Below, piece after piece: positions 25,507 through 34,495 of a stretch of 64,000 bases of DNA. The notes beneath the pieces were generated by a model. It was not told where the DNA came from and did no database searches. It worked only from the letters and a program-made list of their open reading frames with translations. How positions within the stretch are numbered: position 1 is the first letter of the stretch; each line of letters opens with the position of its first letter. The stretch lies in contig NZ_JAYKPK010000001.1 of assembly GCF_035117555.1 (NCBI RefSeq), positions 434,001-498,000 of the forward strand, read 5' to 3'. The position numbers and the translations under genes are program-made. Origin of the DNA: Yoonia sp035117555. Lineage in GTDB: Bacteria > Pseudomonadota > Alphaproteobacteria > Rhodobacterales > Rhodobacteraceae.

Positions 25507-26436
25507 ATGACACATAAACATTGCATATTGATTGGCGCCCCCGTGGATTGTGGCAAACGCCGCCGGGGCTGTTTGATGGGGCCTGATGCCTATCGCACCG
25601 CTGGCATCGCAGAGGCGATCACTGCGCTGGGGCATAGCTGCACCGATTGGGGCAATCTTGCCCCGGCAGAGGTTACGGTGGGCGAACCCCGTAACCCCTT
25701 GGTCTATAAGCTGGCCGAAAATGTCGGCTGGACCAAGACCTTGGCCGATGCCGCGCAAAAAGCCGCCCCCGATGGATTCCCCATTTTCATGGGTGGCGAT
25801 CATGCGCTGGCGGCGGGCACCGTCTCCGGCATGGCCGCCCATGCGCAGAAACTTGGGCGTCCGTTCTTCGCGCTCTGGCTGGATGCGCATAGCGATATCC
25901 ACACGCCCGACACCAGCGACAGCGGCAATCTGCATGGCACGCCCGTGGGTTACGTGACCGGGCGCGATGGGTTTGACGATTTCCCACCCCTGCCCGTCCG
26001 TGTTGATCCCGCCAATATCTGCATGATCGGCTTGCGGTCTGTTGATGTGGCAGAACATGAAATTCTCGCCGATGGCGATGTCGAACTGGTCGATATGCGC
26101 CGGATTGATGAGGAAGGGATCAGGATGCCGTTGCAAGGCTTCCTCGACCGCGTTGCTGCTGTTGACGGGATGCTGCACGTGTCGCTGGACGTTGATTTCC
26201 TTGATCCGTCCGTCGCCCCTGCCGTTGGCACCACCGTGCCGGGCGGCGCGACCGTGCGCGAAGGGCATCTGGTCATGGAAATGCTGTCTGATTCCGGTCT
26301 GGTGACCTCGCTCGATCTAGTGGAACTGAACCCTTACCTCGATGAACGCGGCAAGACCGCCAATCTGATGGTTGATCTGACAGCCTCCCTACTGGGCCGC
26401 CGCGTGTTCGACCGGCCCACGCGGAGCATGAAATGA
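25507..26436 (+). CDS. rocF: Arginase
   Basis: Hydrolyses arginine to ornithine and urea. It has 309 residues. The dinuclear manganese ligands are visible in GGDHALAAG, WLDAHSDIHTP and SLDVDFLDPS, with the family segment GTTVPGGATVREGHL following. The stop overlaps the start codon of the ornithine cyclodeaminase remnant (ATGA), so arginine would be routed via ornithine to proline. Ornithine is also the head group used by OlsB further along the window. Confidence 0.96.
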   Translation: MTHKHCILIGAPVDCGKRRRGCLMGPDAYRTAGIAEAITALGHSCTDWGNLAPAEVTVGEPRNPLVYKLAENVGWTKTLADAAQKAAPDGFPIFMGGDHALAAGTVSGMAAHAQKLGRPFFALWLDAHSDIHTPDTSDSGNLHGTPVGYVTGRDGFDDFPPLPVRVDPANICMIGLRSVDVAEHEILADGDVELVDMRRIDEEGIRMPLQGFLDRVAAVDGMLHVSLDVDFLDPSVAPAVGTTVPGGATVREGHLVMEMLSDSGLVTSLDLVELNPYLDERGKTANLMVDLTASLLGRRVFDRPTRSMK

Positions 26437-27458
26437 GCCTGAAAGCCTTTCGTCAGCGTCGATAATATGATGCGGCTGGTGCATCATATCGGGATTGAGA
26501 CCTTCATCGCCGATCTGGCCGCCGCCATCGAAGAAGATTTCGCCAAATGGGACCAGGCGATAAAACGCCACGCGTCGGGTCGCATTCCGATGTCGGGGTG
26601 ATCGAATTGATGCCGACCTCTGACGGCGTGCTTTACGGTTTCAAATACGTCAACGGCCACCCCAAGAATATGGGCGAAGGGTTGCAGACGGTGACCGCCT
26701 TTGGCGTGCTGTCGGATGTCTATTCCGGCTACCCGAAATTATTCACCGAGATGACCCTGCTGACCGCCCTGCGCACGGCAGCGATGACGGCGGTGGCGAC
26801 GAAACATCTGGCCGCGCCCGGTGCCGATACGATGGCGATGATCGGCAATGGCGCACAGTCAGAGTTTCAATGTCTGGCGGTCAAGGCGGTTTGTGGTGTG
26901 AAAACCGTCCGCCTCTACGACATCGATCCTGCCGCAACCGCGAAATGCGCGCGCAATCTGGCGGGGCTTGGGTTGAACGTGGTCTCCTGCACCTCGCCCG
27001 AAGAAGCTGTGGAAGGTGCGCAGATCATCACCACCGCGACCGCTGACAAGGATATGCAGACCATCCTGACCGACAATATGGTCGGCAGCGGCGTCCACAT
27101 TAACGCCATCGGCGGCGATTGCCCCGGCAAGACCGAATTGCACCGCGATATCGTGGCGCGCGCCAGCACCTTTGTCGAATACACGCCACAAACAAGGATC
27201 GAAGGCGAAATCCAGCAGATGGCTCCCGACCATCCTGTGACCGAACTCTGGCAAGTCATCACCGGCCAGACCAAGGGCCGCACATCCGCTGATGAAGTGA
27301 CTTTGTTCGACGGTGTCGGCTTCGCGATCGAGGATTTCAGCGCCCTGCGTTACGTCCATGCACAGATCAAGGACACGCCCTATTACATCGATCTGGACCT
27401 TATCGCCGACCCGGACGATCCACGCGATCTGTTCGGCATGCTGAAACGGGCCAAATAG
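26433..27458 (+). pseudogene. ocd: Ornithine cyclodeaminase, reading frame disrupted
   Basis: Homologous to ornithine cyclodeaminase (ornithine to proline plus ammonia). The expected start at 26433 (overlapping rocF) reads ten codons, MSLKAFRQRR, then TAA at 26463. The expected continuation SVDNMMRLVHHIGIETF lies in the next frame from about 26452 and ends in TGA at 26599. The rest (DKTPRVGSHSDVGVIELMP onward) lies in the original frame from about 26556. Thus one extra base near 26445-26452 and one missing base near 26557-26562 break the N-terminus. The remaining 303 residues from an ATG at 26547 keep the NAD fold (MIGNGAQSEFQ) and the proposed substrate Arg in KTPR, so an N-truncated product is conceivable. 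Sequencing error is the alternative. Confidence 0.8.
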
Positions 27459-27478
27459 GGCCGGTTTTACCTATGTTT

Positions 27479-27495
27479 TGCAATGCGGCATTGCA
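27479..27495. repeat. Inverted repeat upstream of gyrA
   Basis: TGCAATG-CGG-CATTGCA, a perfect 7-bp inverted repeat 66 bp before the gyrA start. It could be an ocd terminator hairpin without T-run, or an operator for gyrA. Confidence 0.45.
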
Positions 27496-27560
27496 CCCCA
27501 GATAGGGTGTCTGTTAGAATGCCGTAACAAAATATAGCAGATAGCAGACAGGCGGCCTTT

Positions 27561-30293
27561 GTGAACGATACTCCTGAAACCCCTGAAAACGATGATGATT
27601 TGCCGGTCACCCGGATGGCCCATGCCGGGCCAACCGTCACCATCGAACATGAGCTGAAAACCAGCTATCTGGATTACGCGATGAGCGTGATTGTATCCCG
27701 CGCGATCCCCGATCTGCGCGACGGTCTGAAACCTGTGCACCGCCGCATTCTGTATGGGATGTATGAGGCCGGGAATACGCACGATAAATCCTATCGTAAA
27801 TCCGCCCGCTCCGTTGGCGACGTGATGGGGAAATACCACCCCCACGGTGACAGCGCGATCTATGACGCTTTGGTGCGGATGGCGCAGGATTTCTCCATGT
27901 CGCTGCCGCTGCTGGATGGGCAGGGCAATTTCGGGTCCATGGACGGCGACCGCGCCGCCGCGATGCGCTATACCGAAGTGCGGATGGACAAACCCGCCGC
28001 CTATATGCTGGCCGACATCGACAAAGATACCGTTGATTTCCAGGACAATTACGATGGCAAAGACCGCGAACCCACCGTCCTGCCCGCGCGTTTTCCCAAT
28101 ATGCTGGTCAATGGCGCGGGCGGTATCGCTGTCGGCATGGCGACGAATATCCCGCCGCATAACCTTGGCGAAGTCATCGACGCGACATTGGCGCTGATCG
28201 ACAATCCCGATCTGACGTCAGAGGAAATGATCGACTATATCCCCGCCCCCGATTTCCCCACCGGCGGGATCATTCTGGGCCGGTCCGGCGCGCGCAAAGC
28301 CTATCTTGAAGGGCGCGGTTCTGTCATCGTGCGTGCCAAGACGGTGATCGAGGAAATCCGCAAAGACCGCTATGCCATTGTGATCAATGAGATTCCCTAT
28401 CAGGTCAATAAATCCGTGATGATCGACCGCATCGCCGAGGCCGCGCGCGATAAACGCATCGAAGGCATCGCCCATGTGCAGGACGAATCCGACCGCAACG
28501 GTGTGCGCGTGGTGGTCGAACTGAAACGCGATGCCACGGCAGAGGTGGTGCTGAACCAACTGTTCCGCTTCACCCCGATGCAAACCTATTTCGGCTGCAA
28601 CATGCTGGCGCTCAACGGCGGCAAGCCGGAACAACTGACCTTGCGCGCCTTCCTTGTCGCCTTTGTCGATTTCCGCGAAGAGGTCGTTGCGCGCCGTACC
28701 GCGTATGAGCTGCGCAAGGCCCGCGAACGCGCCCATATCCTCTGCGGTCTGGCCGTGGCCGTCACGAATATTGATGAAGTCGTGGCCACCATCCGCGCCT
28801 CTGCCGATGCCGCCGATGCGCGGCATACTTTGATGACGCGGCCTTGGCCTGCGGCCGCGATACTTGAATATATCAAGCTGATCGATGATCCGACCCATAC
28901 TGCCAATGAGGACGGCACTTACAACCTGTCAGAGGCACAGGCGCGTGCTATCCTAGAGTTGCGCCTGCAACGCCTGACCCAGATCGGCGTCAAGGAAGTC
29001 ACCGATGAATTGCAGGAACTGGCTGGCAAGATCCGCGAATACCTCGAAATCCTCGGCTCCCGCGACCGGATCATGCAGATCATCCGCGACGAGTTGACCG
29101 AGGTCCGCGATCTGTTCGCCGTCCCCCGCCGCACCCAGATCCTTGATTGGGCCGGTGATATGGATGATGAGGACCTGATCGAGAAGGAAGATATGGTCGT
29201 CACCGTCACCTCCGGCGGCTATATCAAACGCACCGCCTTGGCCGATTTCCGCGCGCAACGGCGTGGTGGCAAGGGTCTGTCGTCAATGGGCACCAAGGAC
29301 GAGGATGTTGTCACCACCCTCTTCGTCGCCAACACCCATACGCAATTGCTGTTCTTCACGACCGATGGCATGGCCTATAAGCTGAAAACATGGCGTCTGC
29401 CTTTGGGCAGCCGCACCGCCAAGGGCAAGGCCATCGTCAACATCCTGCCGATTCCGCAGGGCGTGTCGATTGCCGCGATCATGCCGGTGGACCGGCCAGA
29501 GGCAGAATGGGACGCGCTGCAGATCGTCTTTGCAACATCTGCAGGCGATGTGCGCCGCAATGCTTTGTCAGACTTCACCAACGTCAAGTCGAACGGCAAG
29601 ATCGCCATGAAACTGCCTGATGAACATACGCTTTTGGTCAATGCTCGCATCTGTTCACCGGACGATGACGTGATGCTAGTCACAGATTCTGGCCGCGCGA
29701 TCCGTTTCCCCACCACCGATGTGCGCGTCTTCAAAGGCCGCGACAGCACCGGGGTGCGCGGGATCAGGTTGCAAGGCGATGACAAGGTCGTCTCGATGAG
29801 CATCATCCGGCATTTCGAGGCTGAGGCCGAAGAACGTGCCGCTTACCTCAAAATGCGCCGTGCCATGGCCGGTCTGGCCGATGATGCTGAAGTCGAGGAT
29901 GAAGAAGCAACGCCGGGCCAGATTTCACAGGAACGCTATGCCGAAATGTCCGCCGCCGAAAACCTGATCCTGACGATCAGTGCCAAAGGCTCGGGGAAAT
30001 TGTCGTCCAGCCACGATTACCCGGTCCGCGGACGCGGCGGCATGGGTGTCACGGCGATGGACAAGGCGATGCGCGGCGGGCCGCTGGTCACATCCTTCCC
30101 GGTCGATATGTCGGATCAGATCATGCTGGTGACCTCGACAGGTCAGTCGATCCGCGTTCCGGTGGAAGGGATTTCCTTCCGGTCGCGCAGCGCTGGCGGC
30201 GTGAAAGTGTTCAACACAGGCAAAGGCGAAACCGTGGTCTCTGTGGCCTGGATCGCCGATCAAGGAGACGATGAGACCGAGGCAGATACGTAA
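27561..30293 (+). CDS. gyrA: DNA gyrase subunit A
   Basis: The cutting and rejoining subunit of the type II topoisomerase that supercoils DNA; 910 residues. It starts at a GTG with AGGCGG upstream. The catalytic Tyr lies in AAAMRYTEVRM near residue 137. The quinolone-determining region reads HPHGDSAIYDALV, keeping Ser and Asp at the positions equivalent to E. coli 83 and 87, so no classical resistance change is seen. The C-terminal beta-pinwheel carries the GyrA-box-like QRRGGKG and ends in an acidic tail. Confidence 0.97.
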   Translation: MNDTPETPENDDDLPVTRMAHAGPTVTIEHELKTSYLDYAMSVIVSRAIPDLRDGLKPVHRRILYGMYEAGNTHDKSYRKSARSVGDVMGKYHPHGDSAIYDALVRMAQDFSMSLPLLDGQGNFGSMDGDRAAAMRYTEVRMDKPAAYMLADIDKDTVDFQDNYDGKDREPTVLPARFPNMLVNGAGGIAVGMATNIPPHNLGEVIDATLALIDNPDLTSEEMIDYIPAPDFPTGGIILGRSGARKAYLEGRGSVIVRAKTVIEEIRKDRYAIVINEIPYQVNKSVMIDRIAEAARDKRIEGIAHVQDESDRNGVRVVVELKRDATAEVVLNQLFRFTPMQTYFGCNMLALNGGKPEQLTLRAFLVAFVDFREEVVARRTAYELRKARERAHILCGLAVAVTNIDEVVATIRASADAADARHTLMTRPWPAAAILEYIKLIDDPTHTANEDGTYNLSEAQARAILELRLQRLTQIGVKEVTDELQELAGKIREYLEILGSRDRIMQIIRDELTEVRDLFAVPRRTQILDWAGDMDDEDLIEKEDMVVTVTSGGYIKRTALADFRAQRRGGKGLSSMGTKDEDVVTTLFVANTHTQLLFFTTDGMAYKLKTWRLPLGSRTAKGKAIVNILPIPQGVSIAAIMPVDRPEAEWDALQIVFATSAGDVRRNALSDFTNVKSNGKIAMKLPDEHTLLVNARICSPDDDVMLVTDSGRAIRFPTTDVRVFKGRDSTGVRGIRLQGDDKVVSMSIIRHFEAEAEERAAYLKMRRAMAGLADDAEVEDEEATPGQISQERYAEMSAAENLILTISAKGSGKLSSSHDYPVRGRGGMGVTAMDKAMRGGPLVTSFPVDMSDQIMLVTSTGQSIRVPVEGISFRSRSAGGVKVFNTGKGETVVSVAWIADQGDDETEADT

Positions 30294-30336
30294 CCGGCAC
30301 CGGGACAACCCGGGCCACGAGCAAGAGGCAGAAACG

Positions 30337-31047
30337 ATGTACAGGACACTGACTTTTACGACGGCTTTGATGCTGACCGCAGGGTCTGCGGCAGCACAAG
30401 GGTTTACCGGGGCGACGCTGGGCATTGATTACAGCAAATCCTTCGACACAGACGATCTGGGCGGCATCACCTATTACGGTCAGGCACAATTCGAGGCCAT
30501 GGCAGGCGTCAGCTTTGCGCTTGATGTGACGGCCTATGATTTTGCCATCGCCGGATCGGATGCGCAAAACCTGACCGGCCATGCGATCTATGCGCTGGAC
30601 CCTTATATCTCGCTTGGGGCCTATTTCGGGCGCGATTGGGTCGATGACGACTCTATCGACACTTACGGCGTGCAGGGCGCCTATGATTACGGCTTCGGCA
30701 CGGCGCAGGCCTATGCCGGGCTGGGCGACGGTGCCTTTGAAGAAGTGTTTATCGTCGGCGCCGCGGCCAATTACGATTTCGCCGGTGGGATCAGCGCGAT
30801 TGGCGCGGTTGACCGGGTCAGCTTTGACGGCGGCAATGGCCTCGCCTTTGAGGTCGGTGGCGAATATGCGCTGGAAAATGGCCCGGTGTTCAGCGGTGTG
30901 CTGGGCCGGGTGGCGCTGGAAGAGAACAATGCCAGCAATGACGAGCTTTATGTCGGCGTGAAAGCGCGGATCGATCTGGGCTTGCAAGGTGGGACGACCT
31001 TTGACCGGCGCGGGTTTTTCGAGGCTTTCCGCGCCGCTGGCAATTAA
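30337..31047 (+). CDS. Predicted secreted outer-membrane beta-barrel protein
   Basis: A 236-residue protein with a clear signal peptide (LTFTTALMLTAGSAAAQ, cleavage after about residue 21). It then has alternating aromatic/glycine strands such as GITYYGQAQFEAMAG and YISLGAYFGRDW, typical of small porin-like barrels. It ends GFFEAFRAAGN rather than with a terminal Phe. The ATG at 30337 is preceded by AGAGG. It begins 43 bp after gyrA and ends at a strong terminator. No family name recognised. Confidence 0.7.
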   Translation: MYRTLTFTTALMLTAGSAAAQGFTGATLGIDYSKSFDTDDLGGITYYGQAQFEAMAGVSFALDVTAYDFAIAGSDAQNLTGHAIYALDPYISLGAYFGRDWVDDDSIDTYGVQGAYDYGFGTAQAYAGLGDGAFEEVFIVGAAANYDFAGGISAIGAVDRVSFDGGNGLAFEVGGEYALENGPVFSGVLGRVALEENNASNDELYVGVKARIDLGLQGGTTFDRRGFFEAFRAAGN

Positions 31048-31059
31048 GGGTTTAGGCAG

Positions 31060-31110
31060 AGGCCCCGGATTTGATCCGGGGCTGCATCGCGCCAAGATGC
31101 GGGGCCTTTT
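31060..31110 (+). terminator. Terminator after the beta-barrel gene
   Basis: AGGCCCC (31060-31066) can pair with GGGGCCT (31101-31107), followed by TTTCTTTT. An inner CCCCGGA/TCCGGGG hairpin offers an alternative fold. The inner hairpin resembles the one in repeat copy H at 58357. Confidence 0.75.
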
Positions 31111-31132
31111 CTTTTGGCCTGCGTCAGCCTAA

Positions 31133-32497
31133 ATGCAGGATATGCAAAACACACTCCATATCATCGGTGGCGGCATGGCCGGGTCCGAAGCCGCCTGGCA
31201 AGCCGCCAATCTGGGCATCCAGGTCGTCATCCACGAAATGCGGCCCAAGGTCGGCACTTTCGCCCATCGCACCGGCAATCTGGGGGAAATGGTCTGTTCC
31301 AATTCCTTCCGGTCCGACGATCATGAACAGAACGCTGTCGGCCTGCTGCATTGGGAAATGCGTCAGGCGGGCGGCTTGATCATGGAAATGGCCGCGCGGC
31401 ACCGTCTGCCTGCGGGTGGGGCCTTGGCCGTGGACCGCGACCCTTTCGCGGAGAGCGTGACAGCCGCGCTGAAATCACATCCGAATATCACCGTCGATTA
31501 CGACGAAATCACCACCCTGCCCGATGATGGTCATTGGATCATCGCCACTGGCCCGCTGACATCGGGTGCCTTGGCCGAGGCGATTGCGGCAGAGACCGGG
31601 ACCGAGGCGCTGGCGTTTTTCGACGCCATTGCCCCCATCGTTTACCATGAGTCGGTGAATATGGACGTCGCATGGATGCAGTCACGCTATGACAAGGGCG
31701 AGACGGTGGAGGAACAGACCGCCTATCTGAACTGCCCGATGAATAAGGACCAGTATGAGGCCTTCATCGACGCGCTACTGGCTGCGGAAAAGACGGAATT
31801 CAAAGAAGGCGAAACCGCCGGGTATTTCGACGGCTGCCTGCCGATCGAGGTGATGGCTGAACGCGGCCGCGAAACTCTGCGTTTCGGCCCGATGAAACCT
31901 GTCGGCCTGACCAATGCCCATGACCCACAGAACAAAGCCTATGCTGTGGTGCAATTGCGGCGTGATAACGCATTGGGAACGCTCTATAATATCGTGGGCT
32001 TTCAGACCAAGATGAAATACGGCGCGCAAAAACGCGTCTTCGCCATGATCCCGGGGCTGGAAGATGCCGAATTCGCCCGTCTTGGCGGCATCCACCGCAA
32101 CACTTTCATCAACTCGCCCACTTTGCTCGACGATCAGATGCGCCTGCGCTCGCGCCCCAATATCCGCTTTGCGGGCCAGATCACTGGCGTTGAAGGCTAC
32201 GTGGAAAGTGCGGCCATGGGCCTGCTCGCCGGCCGGATGGCTGCGGCGGAATTGCAGGGGCAACCCCTCGCCCCCGTGCCGAACACCACCGCGATGGGCG
32301 CGCTCGTCACCCATATCACCGGCGGTGCAGAGGCGAAAACTTTCCAGCCGATGAACGTAAATTTCGGGCTGTTCCCGCCGCTGGACGGGGTCAAAGGTGG
32401 CCGTCGCGGGCGCAAGGACCGGTACAAGGCCTATACCGACCGCGCCAAGCTGGACTGGCAGGATTGGCTTGCGCCACAGGCGCTTGCCGCCGAATGA
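31133..32497 (+). CDS. trmFO: Methylenetetrahydrofolate-tRNA-(uracil-5-)-methyltransferase
   Basis: A flavin enzyme that makes 5-methyluridine 54 in the T loop of tRNA using methylene-THF and FAD; 454 residues. The FAD-binding loop is HIIGGGMAGSEAAWQAAN. Family blocks are EMVCSNSFRSDD, GALAVDRDPFA, TAYLNCPMNKDQY, YFDGCLPIEVMAERG and FAGQITGVEGYVESAAMGL. A second ATG at 31142 is possible. The stop overlaps the start of gluQ, coupling two tRNA-modification genes. Confidence 0.97.
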   Translation: MQDMQNTLHIIGGGMAGSEAAWQAANLGIQVVIHEMRPKVGTFAHRTGNLGEMVCSNSFRSDDHEQNAVGLLHWEMRQAGGLIMEMAARHRLPAGGALAVDRDPFAESVTAALKSHPNITVDYDEITTLPDDGHWIIATGPLTSGALAEAIAAETGTEALAFFDAIAPIVYHESVNMDVAWMQSRYDKGETVEEQTAYLNCPMNKDQYEAFIDALLAAEKTEFKEGETAGYFDGCLPIEVMAERGRETLRFGPMKPVGLTNAHDPQNKAYAVVQLRRDNALGTLYNIVGFQTKMKYGAQKRVFAMIPGLEDAEFARLGGIHRNTFINSPTLLDDQMRLRSRPNIRFAGQITGVEGYVESAAMGLLAGRMAAAELQGQPLAPVPNTTAMGALVTHITGGAEAKTFQPMNVNFGLFPPLDGVKGGRRGRKDRYKAYTDRAKLDWQDWLAPQALAAE

Positions 32498-33348
32498 TCA
32501 CGCGGTTTGCCCCGTCGCCGACGGGGCCGCTGCATCTGGGCCATGCCTATTCCGCGATCCTCGCCCATGACATGGCGCGCGCCGCAGACGGTCAGTTTCT
32601 GCTGCGGATCGAGGATATCGACCAGACCCGCGCCCGCCCCGAATGGGAGGCGCAGATCTACGAGGATCTGGCATGGCTTGGCCTGACATGGGACGGGCCA
32701 GTCTGGCGGCAATCCGAAAGGATGGACAGCTATCACAAGGTCATCGACGATCTATGGCAGCGCGGGCATCTTTATATCTGCAGCTGCACGCGGCGCGATA
32801 TTCAGGATGCTCTGAACGCGCCACAGGAAGGGGCTGCTATTGGTCCTGATGGGTTGATCTATCCCGGCATTTGCAAGCCGCAGCGCCGCCTCCGGCGGGA
32901 GTATTTGCAACAAAGTGAAAGCAAGCCGCCACGCGATGCGGTGCTGCGCTTTGATATCGATACATTAGCGCGTGAGGTTATGTCGTTTAAAAACAATGGC
33001 TTGCAGATTGAAGTGACGCGTGATGATTTGCGCCGCGATGTTGGCGATTTCGTCATCGGGCGCAAGGACAGAGGCACCTCTTACCATCTCAGCGTTGTTT
33101 TGGATGATGCCGCGCAAGGGATCACCGATGTCCTGCGCGGCGCGGATCTGACCGAGGCGACGCAGATGCATGTCGCCCTGCAACGCCTGCTCGGCCTGCC
33201 GACGCCGATCTATCACCACCACAGGCTGATCCGGGATGAGAACGGCAAACGCCTTGCCAAGCGCCACGATGCCAAGGCGATTGCGAAGTTCCGTGATGAG
33301 GGGGCGACCCCGTCAGATATCAGACAGATGGTGGGTTTGGCGCCATAG
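32494..33348 (+). CDS. gluQ: Glutamyl-Q tRNA(Asp) synthetase carrying an inserted repeat
   Basis: Attaches glutamate to queuosine in the anticodon of tRNA-Asp; 284 residues with no anticodon-binding domain. The HIGH-type motif is PSPTGPLHLGHAYS and KRLAKRH is the KMSKS counterpart. The zinc site is intact: Cys 96, Cys 98, Tyr 123 and Cys 127 keep the spacing known from E. coli. Immediately after, residues about 131-143 (QRRLRREYLQQSE) are encoded by a copy of the intergenic repeat seen elsewhere in the window, an in-frame insertion at a surface loop. Overlaps trmFO by 4 bp and the convergent hisI by 29 bp. Confidence 0.93.
   Translation: MITRFAPSPTGPLHLGHAYSAILAHDMARAADGQFLLRIEDIDQTRARPEWEAQIYEDLAWLGLTWDGPVWRQSERMDSYHKVIDDLWQRGHLYICSCTRRDIQDALNAPQEGAAIGPDGLIYPGICKPQRRLRREYLQQSESKPPRDAVLRFDIDTLAREVMSFKNNGLQIEVTRDDLRRDVGDFVIGRKDRGTSYHLSVVLDDAAQGITDVLRGADLTEATQMHVALQRLLGLPTPIYHHHRLIRDENGKRLAKRHDAKAIAKFRDEGATPSDIRQMVGLAP
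32885..32922 (-). repeat. Repeat copy C, inside gluQ
   Basis: On the minus strand the segment reads TTTCACTTTGTTGCAAATAC then TCCCGCCGGAGGCGGC, matching copy A (14031) in its AAATACTCCCGCCGGAGGC core. It adds codons in frame within gluQ. Confidence 0.7.
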
Positions 33349-33697
33349 GCTGCATCAACTCGACCTCGGCATCATCGCGCACCGCCCTGTAGAAACACGA
33401 CCGCCGCCCGGTGTGGCAGGCAGGACCCGTCTGGTTGACCGTCACCAGAATACAATCACGGTCGCAATCCACCCGGAAATCCACCAATTCCTGCACATGG
33501 CCGCTGGTGTCGCCCTTGACCCAGAACGACTGGCGCGAGCGCGACCAATAGGTCACCCGGCCCGTCTCTAATGTCCGCGCCACCGATTCCGCATTCATCC
33601 AGGCCATCATCAGCACATCACCGGATGCGGCATCCTGCGCGATGGCGGGGATCAGCCCTGCGTCATTATAGGTCAGGGTCGCAGGATCAAAAGACAT
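33320..33697 (-). CDS. hisI: Phosphoribosyl-AMP cyclohydrolase
   Basis: The third step of histidine synthesis, opening the purine ring of PR-AMP; 125 residues, a stand-alone HisI without fused HisE. Conserved segments are MMAWMNAESVARTLETG, YWSRSRQSFWVKGDTSGH, the metal-binding DCDRDCIL and GPACHTGRRSCFYR. Start at the ATG at 33697 with AAAGGGA upstream; the frame is open to 33730. Convergent with gluQ, overlapping its end. Confidence 0.96.
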   Translation of the reverse strand: MSFDPATLTYNDAGLIPAIAQDAASGDVLMMAWMNAESVARTLETGRVTYWSRSRQSFWVKGDTSGHVQELVDFRVDCDRDCILVTVNQTGPACHTGRRSCFYRAVRDDAEVELMQPMAPNPPSV

Positions 33698-33764
33698 GGG
33701 GTTTCCCTTTGCAAGCCGGAGGCAGGGCACTATCTAAAGGGAACTGCACCTAAGGGCAAATGCG

Positions 33765-34211
33765 ATGTCAGCCGAAACCGATATGATCAAACTCTATTCC
33801 GCGCGTATTCTGGCGCTGGCCGCCGATATGCCGCGCACCGCACGCCTAGCGCAGCCCAGTGCGACGGCAAAGAAACGTGCGCCGCTTTGCGGGTCCAATG
33901 TCACGGTGGATGTGGTGGTCGATAACGGCGTGATCACGGATTACGGGCAGGATGTGAAAGCCTGCGCCTTGGGACAAGCCGCCGCTGCCGTGATCGGTGG
34001 CGCTATCGTCGGGTTGACCGTAGATCAGGTCCAGCAAGGGCGCGATGCGCTTTACGCCATGCTGAAATCGGATGGCCCGGTGCCTGCCGCCCCTTTCGAC
34101 GGGCTGGCGGTGCTGGAACCTGCGCGCGATTACAAGAACCGCCATGCCTCGATAATGTTGGCTTTCGAGGCGACATTGGACGCGCTGCAAACCGCCAAGG
34201 CCCGCGCATAA
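33765..34211 (+). CDS. NifU/IscU-like iron-sulfur scaffold protein
   Basis: A 148-residue protein of the NifU N-terminal (IscU) fold that would hold a nascent Fe-S cluster. Cysteines stand at the first two ligand positions (PLCGSNVTV near residue 42 and KACALGQAA near 67). At the third, IscU has His-Cys-Ser, but here the segment reads RHASIML, so the third Cys is replaced by Ala. This variant may be usual for the roseobacter branch, or may mean a non-scaffold role. It lies divergent from hisI. Confidence 0.82.
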   Translation: MSAETDMIKLYSARILALAADMPRTARLAQPSATAKKRAPLCGSNVTVDVVVDNGVITDYGQDVKACALGQAAAAVIGGAIVGLTVDQVQQGRDALYAMLKSDGPVPAAPFDGLAVLEPARDYKNRHASIMLAFEATLDALQTAKARA

Positions 34212-34246
34212 AAAACCGCCGCGCATCCCGGGCAGGATGGCGGCGG
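34210..34246 (-). terminator. Terminator on the minus strand downstream of the 40-residue peptide gene
   Basis: CCGCCGC / GCGGCGG arms with an inner CATCC/GGATG stem, followed on the minus strand by six T. It overlaps the 3' end of the convergent NifU-like gene. The 120 bp between it and the peptide stop contain no frame I believe in. Confidence 0.75.
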
Positions 34247-34368
34247 CGAGTTTGGCGGTATCCGATCCAATAACCATCAGGGAGAGGCAAAACCCCGTGA
34301 CAGCGGGCGGGACAGGTCATTGCAAGGTGGGACAGGCAATGAAACAGACCGGACAACCGCGCTTGACG

Positions 34369-34491
34369 TCAGATTGACCCGGGCAAGGCCAATCCGGCAA
34401 ACAACAAAACCATCAAGGCAATCACGCCCAAGGCGTCCCCGATCAGCGTATGCCGCGAACGGATGAGAATGGTTTGAATTTCTTTCGCCAT
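34369..34491 (-). CDS. 40-residue single-helix membrane peptide
   Basis: A short frame reads MAKEIQTILIRSRHTLIGDA then LGVIALMVLLFAGLALPGSI. This is a basic amphipathic N-terminal half and one hydrophobic helix, so a small inner-membrane protein with the N-terminus inside. AAGGGAA stands 9 bases before the ATG at 34491; another ATG two codons earlier (34497) is too close to it. The frame is flanked by its own terminator and by a strongly structured leader after recG. I recall similar short proteins in other Rhodobacteraceae, but have not checked. Function unknown. Confidence 0.72.
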   Translation of the reverse strand: MAKEIQTILIRSRHTLIGDALGVIALMVLLFAGLALPGSI

Positions 34492-34495
34492 GTTC

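Noticed and set aside
24745..26268. A 507-codon minus-strand frame across yqaA, dsbB and rocF
   Set aside because: Antisense to three recognised genes, with repetitive Arg/His/Gly composition.
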